Positions 46,801 through 56,400 of a stretch of 64,000 bases of DNA are shown here, piece by piece (position 1 is the stretch's first letter; each line of letters starts with the position of its first letter). The notes beneath the pieces are model-generated. The model was not told the DNA's origin, ran no database searches, and worked only from the letters and a program-made list of their open reading frames with translations. The position numbers and the translations under genes are program-made. The stretch lies in NCBI GenBank assembly GCA_002372375.1, contig DFGJ01000037.1, positions 7,730 through 71,729 of the forward strand, written 5' to 3'. Source of the DNA: Ruminococcaceae bacterium UBA3753 (lineage in GTDB: Bacteria; Bacillota; Clostridia; Oscillospirales; Acutalibacteraceae).

Positions 46801-49800
46801 AAAAAAGAAGTTAGAGAATAAGGGTGACAATGTTACGTTTGAAGACCTGGAAAATGCTGTAATCGAATATTTCGATATAGAAAACGAGTTGAAAAAAGCC
46901 AAAGAAGAATACGACAAGAGTAACGAGGATGAAGATGATGAGGCAGAAATAATCGAGCAAAGTGGGGAAAATGGGGAAAATATGGTAAAGGAAGTGGAAA
47001 CAGGTAAAGATAATATTAAGGAAGAAGAATTAAATAAAGAAAATAAGAATGAAAAAGGAAAAGAAAACGAAAACCAAGATAAAGAAAATGAAAATGAAAA
47101 TGAATGTGTAAAATTGATAAAAGAACTTTTTAACCAAGGAGATCATACTGATTCAAAAAGCGAATTTCATAAGTATTTACATCAAGGTGAGGGGAATGGT
47201 AAACTTTTTGATGAAGTAAATGTTACGGAAATTATTAACTTTGAGAATCTAAAGAGCATAGTCGATGAAAATAGTCAAAAAAGACTTAAAAAAATTCAAC
47301 CTGGAAAAGTTAAAGAAATACACGTAAAGTTAGTACCAGGTACCTATCTCACTTTTGATTTAAAAATTGAAGATGAAGAAGATAGTACTACAATTTATAC
47401 AGATTATTTGAACTATAAAGCTGAAAGTGAGAAAATTCTCAACTTTGTAAACAATGTGATACTGAAAAACGTAAAACAAAAATTAGAATACAACAAGGAA
47501 AAAGGAGGCTTTCACACAACAACGAAAGAAGACAACGAAAAAAAAGAAATCGAGATTATCGAAGAAGATAAAAAATCAGATAGCAATGAAAACGTAAGCA
47601 ATAAACTAAAAAAAGAAGAGGACGACAAGAAAGACAGTGAAGAAAACAAGAAAAATAATGAAGTCGATGATAATCAAAACGAGAATACTGAAAAAGAAGA
47701 AGAAAGTAAAGTCGAAAATGAAGAAATCATAGAATTGTCTACAAAACAACGAGAGGGCATCCAAGAATTTTTAGGCAACAAAAACGCAACTGTCGAAAGC
47801 ATCAATACAGTAAATCTTCCAAAAGAATTTGAAGGTACCACAGTAAACATTATTAAGACAAAAGAGGAAAATAAAACTTTAAACCACGTGGTTATTAGCC
47901 CCGACAACAAAAAGAATGAACTATGTGTGATAAAAAACATTACACCAGAACAGTTGCAGGCTATTTATCATGACTTAATGATGGAAAAAGCCTTTAACCC
48001 TGCCACTTTAAAAAACTATACTAAGTTTGTTAAACTCGCAACCGATAAATTTAATATAGTGCCTGAGAACATTATCCGTGTTGCAATTGACGCCAATTCT
48101 TCGTCTCACGCATTCAAAGAAAAAAGTAATCTGCTAATGCTGACCAACGAGGAAGGTCAAAGACAAGGTATAAAAACTACAGTAAATGACGTAAGTACAA
48201 AAGAAAACGATATTAATAGAAACGACAACAACAATAACCTTAACCTTGTGAAAAATTTAAATAGCGGAGATATAAACAAAAACGAAGAAGAAAAAAAGGT
48301 ATTAAATAAAAACGAAAAAAAAGGAGAAATTAAACTTGGCCTTGGAAAAATTAAAAGCATAAAAAATGACGAAAATGAGAAAAAAAGGAATGCAGAAGAT
48401 AATAAAATTGTTAACAATGAAGTTAACTTAAATGATTCTGATGCTGGTCTACTAAAAGATAAAAATGAAATTGTCAACAATAACAACACAGATAATAAAA
48501 ATGAGAAAAATATTGATTTAAACAGCAAAAAAAGTACGGAAAAAGAAGCGAATAATGAAAACAAGATTAAAGGTGGCAATACTAAGTCAAGTAACGAAGA
48601 AAAGACTAGTTTAAAAAGCGAAGAACAAATTTTTGAAATTATTGCTAATTTTTATAAAGAAAATAACAAAAAAATTCTTGAAAACACGGCAGTAGTTAAG
48701 TTGGGTCAAAATTCATCGTATCAAATTCCACTTGACGCTTTTAAAAATTTTGTCGATAAAACTATTAAAGGTGATAGTTATAATAAACGTCCTGATTTGA
48801 CTAAGTTATTTAATAATCAGGTTCTGTTTGATGTTGTAGAATTGTACATTGCAAATAAAGTATTCCTTGCAGAAAGAAATAATGTGGCAATTGGATCGTT
48901 ACAACATTTGCATGAAAAAAAGGAACTATCTGAACAGAAAATGAAAGAATTTATTTGGAAATATATAGAAAAAAATGTAGACTGTGGTAAATACATAGAC
49001 GACACTCTAAAAGAGATAACGGAAGAAACACACACTGACGAGATTGCAGAAAAGAAAAACGATGTACAAGAAAATAAAGAAAAAGAAGAAAGCAATGTTC
49101 ATATAATTAAAAAGAAAAAACCAAGTAAAAAAGTATTTAACGATGATGAAAACAAAAAAGTAGGTAGTATTGGTAAAAATCAAGAAAAAAAAGCCGAAAC
49201 AGACAAATCTGTAGTGCTAGATGCTAATAAAGTGAAAGCGTTAATCAATCAGGCAGTTGTAAAAAGTGGGCAGGAACTTTCAGAAGATGAAAAAATTAAA
49301 CTGACTAAAAGCTTGCAGGAACAAGTTACAGATGAAAAAGTCAAAGAATTAAACAATAAATTGAGCAAAACTGCCAAAGAGGAAGACAAGATTGATCTTG
49401 TAAAAAAAGAATTTAATATAGACGACTCTATAAACAGTATGAAAGGAAAAATAAAAGGCGGCACAAGTAAAGCTGCTAGGGGAATAGCCCAGTTTGGGCA
49501 AAAATTAATTAGAAACAAAAATGAAGCCCTGGGCAAAAAAGAAAAAATTAAAGAACGTGAAAAAGCGCAACAAAGTGGGGAAATGGACGATGAAATTTTA
49601 AAAGAGGAGAACCTTAACACTAGCGAGAAGAGTTTAGAGTTGGCAGAAATCTTAAATGAAAACAAAATTGAAAATAAAGTAAAGAATGAAGAGATAAACG
49701 CCAGCAATGAACAGGAGATCAAAAAAGAAGATGAAAATAGAAAAAAATATGAAAACAACAATAAGTCGATAGACGAAACAAAAATCGAAGAAAAGAAAGA

Positions 49801-52168
49801 TGATAAAAAATCAGACAACAATATAAATGAGATAATTGAAGAAAAGGAAATATCATCAACAAAAAACGAAGAAAATGTCGAAGACCCAGAAAAAAATAAC
49901 GAAGAAAAACAAAACGAAAAAGAAATTGCGCTAAACGAGATGCTTAAAGAGGACAATGACACTAAGGACAAAGATGAAAAAATGAAAAGCAACAATGAAG
50001 AAAAAGAAAATTATGATGATAATGAATTAGCCAGAAACAATAATATCCAAAAAGAAAACATCAAAGTGGGAGATAGTAAAAACGTTGAAAATTTGAATGA
50101 GTTAAACGATGAAAGTTTAAAAAATATTAACAATAATGCGAAAATAGTTAACTCACAAAGTTCTAAGAATATCAATAACAAAGACACGGAAAAATCCAAT
50201 GAATTTAAAGAAAAGGAAGACGACAACAGTATTGGTGGAAATTATACTATCGAAACAAATAATAACGACGACAAAGTTGACGTAACCCAAGAAAAACAGC
50301 CATATGTTGTTTTTAATGCGGAAGATGTAAAAAATAAAACTGGTCTTCACAGGGTGGCGTTCTTTGCGACAGTACGAGCAAACAGTAGCAAAGATTATTA
50401 CAATTACATAAAAGATAAAGATGGTAAAAAAACTTCAAAATGGGTAAATAAGTTAGTTGGAGAGGACTCAGGGAAATATAACAATTTAAAAATACCCGAA
50501 GAAGTTGACATAATAGTTATACAAGGTGACGGGACAGACTATAGTGACAACGCCTTTGGTTATTACAAAGAAAAACTCGGCTTAAGTGGTGAATGGAAAA
50601 ATGCAGAAACTGAAGGGGGTACCGTACTTAATTACTTGAAAGGTTCTACAGTCTTTGTGAAACCGAGAAAAAATGAAGTACAGCTTACGAAAAACAAAGT
50701 AGCTAACGATTTAGTTGCCAAAGTAGGATTGCCAAGTGAAAATTTTGAAGAACATTACGATTCTAAAATAAATGATTTAAATTTAGACGCGATAACTGAA
50801 AAGATACAGAAAAATATGGAAGACAAAAACACCTCAACAGATGAAGGTGGAGACAAAGACAATAAATATAAAATTATAGAAGAAATAAATACCGGAAAAG
50901 AGAAAAAAGACGATGACGACAAGGAAAGTAAAGAGAATAATAACGACAGTGAGCTCAACAACCAAAGTCAAAGTGATAAGAGAAACGGCAATAAAGCTGA
51001 GAAAAATATTGACATCAATAACCTAGACTCTGGTGTTGGGTCTAATAGTATCAACCAAGCAGGAACACTTTTCACTTTATACCGAATGGACTTAGGTGAT
51101 GATCCAAGAGATGAAGTACAAACATTGTTTCAAGGAAATGGAGTAGATCAAGCTAACACCTCAATTAATAAAAATAACGAAGAAAATTTTGAAAAATTAG
51201 AAAAACTACCTACTGTGGCAAAATACAAAGACGACTACGCTTCTAAAGGTAAAAGTAGAACCATTAAAGGGCTTAATGCGGACAACAAAAGCAGCGTTAC
51301 AAATTTGGGTGGTGTAAAAGATGAAGATTTAGTAGATATTAGCGATAATATGGAAAAAATGGGATTTGGGAAAAACTTAAGCAATGAGAATAACCCTGAA
51401 CGTGAAAAAGTAGACAACGTAATCGATGAACAAATTAACATTAATGTGGACAAAAATAATGAAGATATTGTGAAAAACTCCGAAAATCTAAAAGATGCAG
51501 ACATTAAGAATAGAGAAAACGGTGAACAAGAAAATGAAAACAACAACATCAACAACAAAGATGACGTAACCCAAGAAGGACAGCCATACGTTGTTTTTGA
51601 TGCGGAAGATGTAAAAAATGGCACTAGTCCCCACAAGGTGGCATTCTTTGCGACAGTAAAAAAAGGCAGAAGTAGCGACAGTTATTACAATTACATAAAA
51701 GATAAAAACGGTAACAATACTTCAAAATGGGTAAATAAGTTAGTTGGAGAGGACTCAGGGAAATATGCCAATTTAAAAATACCCGATGAAGTCGACATCA
51801 TAGTTATAAAAGGTGACGGGACAGACTATAGTGACAACGCCTTTGATTACTACAGAAACAAACTTCAATTAGGTAACGAATGGCAAAATGCAGAAACTGA
51901 GAGATTAACCTTAGGGGACTACTTGAAAGGTTCTACAGTCTTTGTAAAGCAGAATACAGCTGCAGCGGGTCTCACAAAAAACAAAGTAGCTAACAACTTG
52001 AAGGCCCTTATTGGTGTAAAAAAGGAAAATGATCAAATTTTAGAACAATCTGGGAAACTTAATAACTTAAATTTAGACCTTTTAACTGAACAAATAAGTT
52101 CTCAATCCAATGGGCCGGAAGCAGGCGCTAAAGGCACTGCAACAGGTGGAGCAGAGGACGTAGAGTAG
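43805..52168 (+). CDS. Nif11-leader giant modular protein 2 (2787 aa)
   Basis: Largest gene of the window. Leader 1-90: KKRFQSVAQSIANAKNVESA, AKEKGYNITKEEFLEYF and ELSDDALESASGG, closely similar to giant 1. Hydrophobic Gly/Ala/Ser-rich region at 91-140 (with two possible membrane segments). Modules by position: A at about 341-485 and 1101-1240; B at about 706-815 and 1308-1440; helical domains around 510-705 and 1605-1740; a second conserved pair of C modules at 2163-2330 and 2592-2760, nearly identical to each other (PYVVF.AEDVKN, DIIVI.GDGTDYSDNAF, LKGSTVFVK). K/E/N-rich linkers separate them. It starts 112 bases after giant 1, with AGGAG 5 bases before the ATG. Function unknown; export is inferred from the leader. 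Confidence 0.85.
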   Translation: MQNMNKINNFLKEVDNSGEETKKRFQSVAQSIANAKNVESAKSAADDFFDEIIFLAKEKGYNITKEEFLEYFKEKSNELSDDALESASGGGFGWLNPLAWGSAIGSAAFSTGGKIIGTLGTVASIVVSPITNLFSSTETAKNSSGSKVSVSQIVENSDKGGNNKKIKGKTNKNKVRQSVNNNGKKDDDDKNTFSAEQIAEEDNYNGEIKDPRAIRKHTIGGRKEALNKEKLDEIINKRNSSGKSFQKNKDSDRYGSISSKDFNNGEEESGSSWYGRAARGTWSGIKGLGNTVISAPGKISETVKSLFQNRKQNVSMDEELEEKAFLLEGDESQEQQNQEEIRDLTKKIFKDSVHTDLDSDVKAFGKFSSDEGGADILKIETDVTGSIKFDDIKDILNPNQIRNIKSDKVAKIEMSVNGNGASQVKFGFKLYGSDSQPLHNGELYTTNLCEGTKALDICKFIDLTMLKNGNQKLVFSGGEYAIVTNAEYQNKLSDMQEEDEIKSSNAKKKKLSVTHGNSDYIFKNVLKEIAKDLKLDTSLNNEQLTQIANDKTISDSFRSLMSWGDIKDSDIAGYKDLENGIEQVLAKKFEKSENEYIKVFREKITSILKNLSEANQAMEAYINNALTHMSVKEIVRSILEEKLGKDKVSSENVNDCMQYIDVDSLKEKIDLNTIQKAGDWKKTVYEKLENAVKKEVEKYEKVLKHGKTLTYNLTENIEGKVSIDQTKENDNIIITVFESKGNENQALNHLAISYKKGGDKTWIVKNITPENSKIILDELTGKKALNHLAKYENLDKYIKGLPTYHSIDQDDIIDVNMNEEIKAENINKEAEKQTVKSGEKKDDGNDYESEGIENKKIKGKSDGKKKSVQKNIKKKDKKLIEKNIEEELKESGNELNEIESMKEEENDIDLYANESNENMSEKGIVVKEENTDNNEEEKKIKVNEESIKKAITDVLYDNSDDLSMKFFDGNRELYCEVVYDQGFLGNLQKNVTEEDVSAIKKKLENKGDNVTFEDLENAVIEYFDIENELKKAKEEYDKSNEDEDDEAEIIEQSGENGENMVKEVETGKDNIKEEELNKENKNEKGKENENQDKENENENECVKLIKELFNQGDHTDSKSEFHKYLHQGEGNGKLFDEVNVTEIINFENLKSIVDENSQKRLKKIQPGKVKEIHVKLVPGTYLTFDLKIEDEEDSTTIYTDYLNYKAESEKILNFVNNVILKNVKQKLEYNKEKGGFHTTTKEDNEKKEIEIIEEDKKSDSNENVSNKLKKEEDDKKDSEENKKNNEVDDNQNENTEKEEESKVENEEIIELSTKQREGIQEFLGNKNATVESINTVNLPKEFEGTTVNIIKTKEENKTLNHVVISPDNKKNELCVIKNITPEQLQAIYHDLMMEKAFNPATLKNYTKFVKLATDKFNIVPENIIRVAIDANSSSHAFKEKSNLLMLTNEEGQRQGIKTTVNDVSTKENDINRNDNNNNLNLVKNLNSGDINKNEEEKKVLNKNEKKGEIKLGLGKIKSIKNDENEKKRNAEDNKIVNNEVNLNDSDAGLLKDKNEIVNNNNTDNKNEKNIDLNSKKSTEKEANNENKIKGGNTKSSNEEKTSLKSEEQIFEIIANFYKENNKKILENTAVVKLGQNSSYQIPLDAFKNFVDKTIKGDSYNKRPDLTKLFNNQVLFDVVELYIANKVFLAERNNVAIGSLQHLHEKKELSEQKMKEFIWKYIEKNVDCGKYIDDTLKEITEETHTDEIAEKKNDVQENKEKEESNVHIIKKKKPSKKVFNDDENKKVGSIGKNQEKKAETDKSVVLDANKVKALINQAVVKSGQELSEDEKIKLTKSLQEQVTDEKVKELNNKLSKTAKEEDKIDLVKKEFNIDDSINSMKGKIKGGTSKAARGIAQFGQKLIRNKNEALGKKEKIKEREKAQQSGEMDDEILKEENLNTSEKSLELAEILNENKIENKVKNEEINASNEQEIKKEDENRKKYENNNKSIDETKIEEKKDDKKSDNNINEIIEEKEISSTKNEENVEDPEKNNEEKQNEKEIALNEMLKEDNDTKDKDEKMKSNNEEKENYDDNELARNNNIQKENIKVGDSKNVENLNELNDESLKNINNNAKIVNSQSSKNINNKDTEKSNEFKEKEDDNSIGGNYTIETNNNDDKVDVTQEKQPYVVFNAEDVKNKTGLHRVAFFATVRANSSKDYYNYIKDKDGKKTSKWVNKLVGEDSGKYNNLKIPEEVDIIVIQGDGTDYSDNAFGYYKEKLGLSGEWKNAETEGGTVLNYLKGSTVFVKPRKNEVQLTKNKVANDLVAKVGLPSENFEEHYDSKINDLNLDAITEKIQKNMEDKNTSTDEGGDKDNKYKIIEEINTGKEKKDDDDKESKENNNDSELNNQSQSDKRNGNKAEKNIDINNLDSGVGSNSINQAGTLFTLYRMDLGDDPRDEVQTLFQGNGVDQANTSINKNNEENFEKLEKLPTVAKYKDDYASKGKSRTIKGLNADNKSSVTNLGGVKDEDLVDISDNMEKMGFGKNLSNENNPEREKVDNVIDEQININVDKNNEDIVKNSENLKDADIKNRENGEQENENNNINNKDDVTQEGQPYVVFDAEDVKNGTSPHKVAFFATVKKGRSSDSYYNYIKDKNGNNTSKWVNKLVGEDSGKYANLKIPDEVDIIVIKGDGTDYSDNAFDYYRNKLQLGNEWQNAETERLTLGDYLKGSTVFVKQNTAAAGLTKNKVANNLKALIGVKKENDQILEQSGKLNNLNLDLLTEQISSQSNGPEAGAKGTATGGAEDVE
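50281..51975. repeat. Intragenic duplication of module C in giant 2
   Basis: About 410 bases at 50281-50690 recur at 51565-51975 with high identity (for example CTTCAAAATGGGTAAATAAG is identical in both). The two copies are separated by about 870 bases of linker. The similarity at synonymous sites implies recent duplication or gene conversion. Confidence 0.8.
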
Positions 52169-52245
52169 AAAATTGTTGCAATTTTATATATTTATTGATA
52201 AAATAGAGGAGTGAAATAATAAAATTGAAATAAAGGAGATAATTT

Positions 52246-53193
52246 ATGAATAGTGTAGAAGGATTTTTAAATTTAGTAAAGAAAGATAAGGGCTTACAGG
52301 ATCTAGTTAGCAAAGTAGATTCAAAGTTAGGTAAAACCGGCAACGACGAGGAGGTCATAAAAAACGACATCCTTCCCGTCGCCAGGGAAAGAGGATTCAA
52401 TTTTACAGAAAAAGAATTTTTGGATTACATAAACGAAGCAACTAAGGCAATTAGCAAAGAAAATTTAGGCTCAGTTAGCGGCGGAGACGGATCCAAAAGT
52501 ACAGATGCGAAACCATCAGGTAGTGGGAACGGCAAAAAAATAATGGCGGTGGTAGCCGGAGGAGCCGTCCTTGGTGGAGGGGGAATGTTTGCTTTTAAGC
52601 AGATACAAAACATGAATAAACCCCAGGCTGCTCAGGTTCAAACTGTAGACAATAACAAAAATGGTACAGTAAACGCACAGGAGACCGAGGCTGCCGTAGC
52701 AAACGATGGTTTGCGCCCAGAAGAAAACAAGCAGACTCCCGCTCAGCAGTCAAACAAAACCAGCGATAACCTCAAAGATACTCTGAAAAAAGCGCCGTCT
52801 GAAAAAGATCAAAAAAAAGAGAATAAGGTGGAGAATAAAGTGGAAAATAAAGAAGACAAAAAAGAAGCTAAGCCAGCAGCAGGGCCGCAACAGCAGACCA
52901 TGCCGAAGATTACAAAGGAACAGGTAGATTATGCAAATAGCTTTTTAGATACTGTTATAAATAACGGTCCACTTAAAGATAAAAGTGGAAAGGTCATTGC
53001 TGAACATATACAAGACTATATTTTTGCTGAAGCAGAAAAGAGTGGCCAGAAGGTTACAGCTGAAGATAAAAATAAGGCGATAGAGTCGCTTAAGGAATTT
53101 AGGGACAAAGCTTCGGATGAAGAAAAGGTTATGTTTATGCAAATTATGTTTGCTCAAGCTATGGGCGCCACTGGCCAAGCTCCGCAGAAATAA
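52246..53193 (+). CDS. Nif11-leader membrane protein (315 aa)
   Basis: Leader 1-80: EGFLNLVKKDKGLQDLVSK, ARERGFNFTEKEFLDYI and KENLGSVSGG with the double glycine at 79-80. A short polar stretch is followed by one hydrophobic segment (about 98-117, IMAVVAGGAVLGGGGMFAF) and VQTVDNNKNGTV, the same juxtamembrane motif as in giant 1. A K/E-rich linker then leads to a compact helical C-terminal domain of about 90 residues (ITKEQVDYANSFLDTVINNG through MFMQIMFAQAMG). It lacks the A, B and C modules. It may be a chaperone, adaptor or minor component for the giants. AAGGAG is 9 bases upstream. Starts 77 bases after giant 2. Confidence 0.82.
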   Translation: MNSVEGFLNLVKKDKGLQDLVSKVDSKLGKTGNDEEVIKNDILPVARERGFNFTEKEFLDYINEATKAISKENLGSVSGGDGSKSTDAKPSGSGNGKKIMAVVAGGAVLGGGGMFAFKQIQNMNKPQAAQVQTVDNNKNGTVNAQETEAAVANDGLRPEENKQTPAQQSNKTSDNLKDTLKKAPSEKDQKKENKVENKVENKEDKKEAKPAAGPQQQTMPKITKEQVDYANSFLDTVINNGPLKDKSGKVIAEHIQDYIFAEAEKSGQKVTAEDKNKAIESLKEFRDKASDEEKVMFMQIMFAQAMGATGQAPQK

Positions 53194-53496
53194 GGCAAAA
53201 ACACATAAACGTTTGTTTTTACCGCTTAAAAAAAGCAAATGTAGTGAGAACAAAAAGTTTGGAAATTACTGTGATTTTGTAAGTATTTACTACAAATTAT
53301 AAAAGTATATTACGCTATGCTTAATACTGACATTCGATTTCAAAACAAACAATTAGACAGCGACTTTCTACCCAAAAGAATAATTTAATTAGAAAACTAC
53401 TCAGCAACTTTTTTAATCCCTATTGTAAAAAAGTAAGGGTACTGTGGCTATTTTATAAAAAATAATATGTTTTATTAATAGTTTGGAGGTTTATTT
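53194..53496. other. Intergenic between the 315-aa gene and giant 3
   Basis: 303 bases without an ORF. The palindrome AAACGTTT followed by GTTTTT at about 53208 is a weak terminator candidate; giant 3 may have its own promoter. Confidence 0.35.
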
Positions 53497-56400
53497 ATGG
53501 ATAATAACGTTAAAAAATCGATAGAAATTTTTTTGGAAACTCTTAGGAATGATGGCAAAGGTTCTGAAACCTTAAGGGCTATGGGTAAACAAATATTGAG
53601 CGATTCCGATGAAGGTAGAGAATTACTGCAAAGGGCTCTGAAGAAAGCAAAAGAAAATGGGTATAACTTTTCCAAAGAAGACTTTTACGAGTATTTAAGA
53701 GAACGGCTCGCGCCACTTTCAGATGATGACTTAGGTAAAGCAAGCGGTGGTGAAGGCGATAGATTTGGTGGTGGAAAATTTGGTAAATATTTGGTGGCTG
53801 GTGCAGGTGGACTTTCGATAGGTGCGGGAGCTATAAATGTTGCAAGTAATATGATGCAAAATAAAGCAGCAAAAAACAACACCGCAATAGTTCAGAGCAA
53901 AGACGCCGGCACACCAAAAAAGATTTCTACAAAAAAATCAGGCTTAAAAGACAAAACAAGCAAAGTTACCAATCTCGATAAAATAGATGATCTGGACTCT
54001 CCATTAGGTAGCGGAAGTAGTGGCTCTTCAGGAGAAAGATATTCGTCCGGTATGGGCGATTTCGACGGAGGAACGTCATCTAAGTTAAAGAGTAGATTAT
54101 CTTCAAAAGGATATTCGAGACCTAGAAGTCCGTATGGATCATATGGCCGTAGTAGACCATCATACGGTGGGTCATACGGCGGTGGTGGCTCGTATGGCGG
54201 TAGTAGTGGCGCCTATGGTGGAAGAAGGTCGAAGATACGTGGAGCAGATTCTTCGGAAGCTGCTGAAATGGCACAATTGCAAAAACAAATAAAAATGATG
54301 GAAAAAATAAATCAAACACTTGAATCGGTTGAAAAGAGGTGTGCTAGCGAGTTAGAGAGACAAGGCTTGAGCATCTCTTCAGAAGAATTAAGAAACTTTT
54401 TAGGTAAAACTTTGCCTCGAATTTTAGGGGACAACGTTGAAGATTACATTAATGCCGTAAAAGCGGGAAACGTGGATGCCGCTGCTAAAATGGCCCTAGA
54501 TGTTCTGGTACCATCACTAAAAAAACAGCAAAATTTAATAAAAGATGCAGAAGAACTAGGAAATAAAGAAAAACAGATAAAAGAAAGGAATATAAAAAAT
54601 AATAAAATCCTAGGGAAAGATAATTTAAGTGAAAAAGAAATCGAAGATATAAATACGCTAATACTAAAAGAGATCGAAGAGCAGAATAGAGGGAAAAAAG
54701 AAGGGGATGTAAAAGACAAGACAGTAAGAGAGCTAGATAAAGGAAAACAAAAAAGCCCTGAGGCACTGAAGAAGCTAATTGAAATTAGAGAAAAATCTAA
54801 TAATAATGTATTAAAGAAGTATCTCACTAAGTGGGAAAAAACAGCTGAAGGTCTAAAAAAAGAAGAGGAGAACAATGAAGAAAGGTTAAAGAAAGAGGAA
54901 CAAGAAAGAATCAAGAAAGAGAATGAAGAAAAGGAAAGGCTGAGAAAAGAAAGAGAGGAAGAAGAAAGATCCAAGAAAAAGAACGAAGAAAATGTAAAGA
55001 AAGAGGAAGATAAAAAGGACACGGACAAAGAAAAAGAGAACAAGCAAAAATTAGAGAATAAAAAAGACGACCAAGAAATAGTAGCAGTATCACTGGACGA
55101 AAAACTCACGAAACTTTTTGACGAAAAAGGAGACCGTGAAATCGACTCACCTGCCGGAAAGTTTGGAAAAATCCTTTTTAATGAGAAATTAGAAAGTGAT
55201 TTAGACATACTTAAGAACAGAAACTTTGTTATTGACAAAGAAAGCGTAAAACAAGTACTTACTAAAAAGGATTTTCAGAGTGTAGACGGGGATACAACAA
55301 GCGATGAAATAATATTCGCAGGATTTAATATAGAACCTAACAAGAGCTACGATAATACGCAAGGTGTTCGCCTTAAGTTTTATGTACCTCAAGGAGAAGG
55401 AAAAGAAAAGAAAGTCGTATTATCTAAGCCTTTGAAAGCAGGTATAACTGGCCAGGAGATTTGTGAGCTCATTAATGCCACATTTTACAAAAATGAAAAC
55501 AAAGAACTAATATTTGAGGGAGACAAATTCTCGGTAAAGAATAAAGGCGAAAGTAATAACGAAGCAAACAAAACAAAAGTGAAAAATGCAAATGACGTGA
55601 AAGTAAATATAGGTGAAAAAAAACCTGATGAGAATAAAGATAAAAAAGAAAGAGACGAAAATAAAGAAGAAAAAACAACTTCCGTTAAGAAAAAAATCAA
55701 TAAAACAAAAGACGACAATAAGAAATCTCCTAAAAAAGACGTTAAAGATGGTAAAAGAATAAAAGGTCAAACTTTTGTTAATAGTTATAATAATAGTGTG
55801 ATAACTGAAGATGTAGAAAAAGAGGATGAGGGTGAAAATCAAAGGCTGGAAGAAGAAAAGTTAAAGAAAGAGGAGAAAGAGAAAAAGAGAAAAGAGGAAG
55901 AAGAAAAGCTAAGAAAAGAAAAAGAGGAAGAAGAAAGAATCAAGAGAGAGGAACAAGAAAGGTTAAAGAAAGAGGAAGAAGAGAGGCTAAAGAAAGAGGA
56001 ACAAGAGAGAATCAGGAGAGAGGAAGAAGAAAAGTTAAAGAAAAAGAACGAAGAAAAGTTAAGAAAAGAAAAAGAGGAACAAGAAAGGTTAAAGAGAGAG
56101 GAAGAGGAGAGGATCAAGAAAGAGGAACAAGAGAGAATCAGGAGAGAGGAAGAAGAAAGGCTAAAAAAAGAGAAAGAAGAAAAGTTAAAAGAAGAGGCAA
56201 ATAAAAGCGAAGTATTTCGTCTTTTAGACAATTTGTCGACATCTGAAAAAGTAACGCATGAGGAAAATTCAGACGTAGCAAAACTTTTAGCATTTGTGAA
56301 TGGACTAAAGGGAAATGAGCAGAGCATGTTTTTTACTACTCCAAAAAAGGGAATAAAAGTTAGCAAAGATGTAGTAAATGCCCTCATTCAAAAGCTGGGA

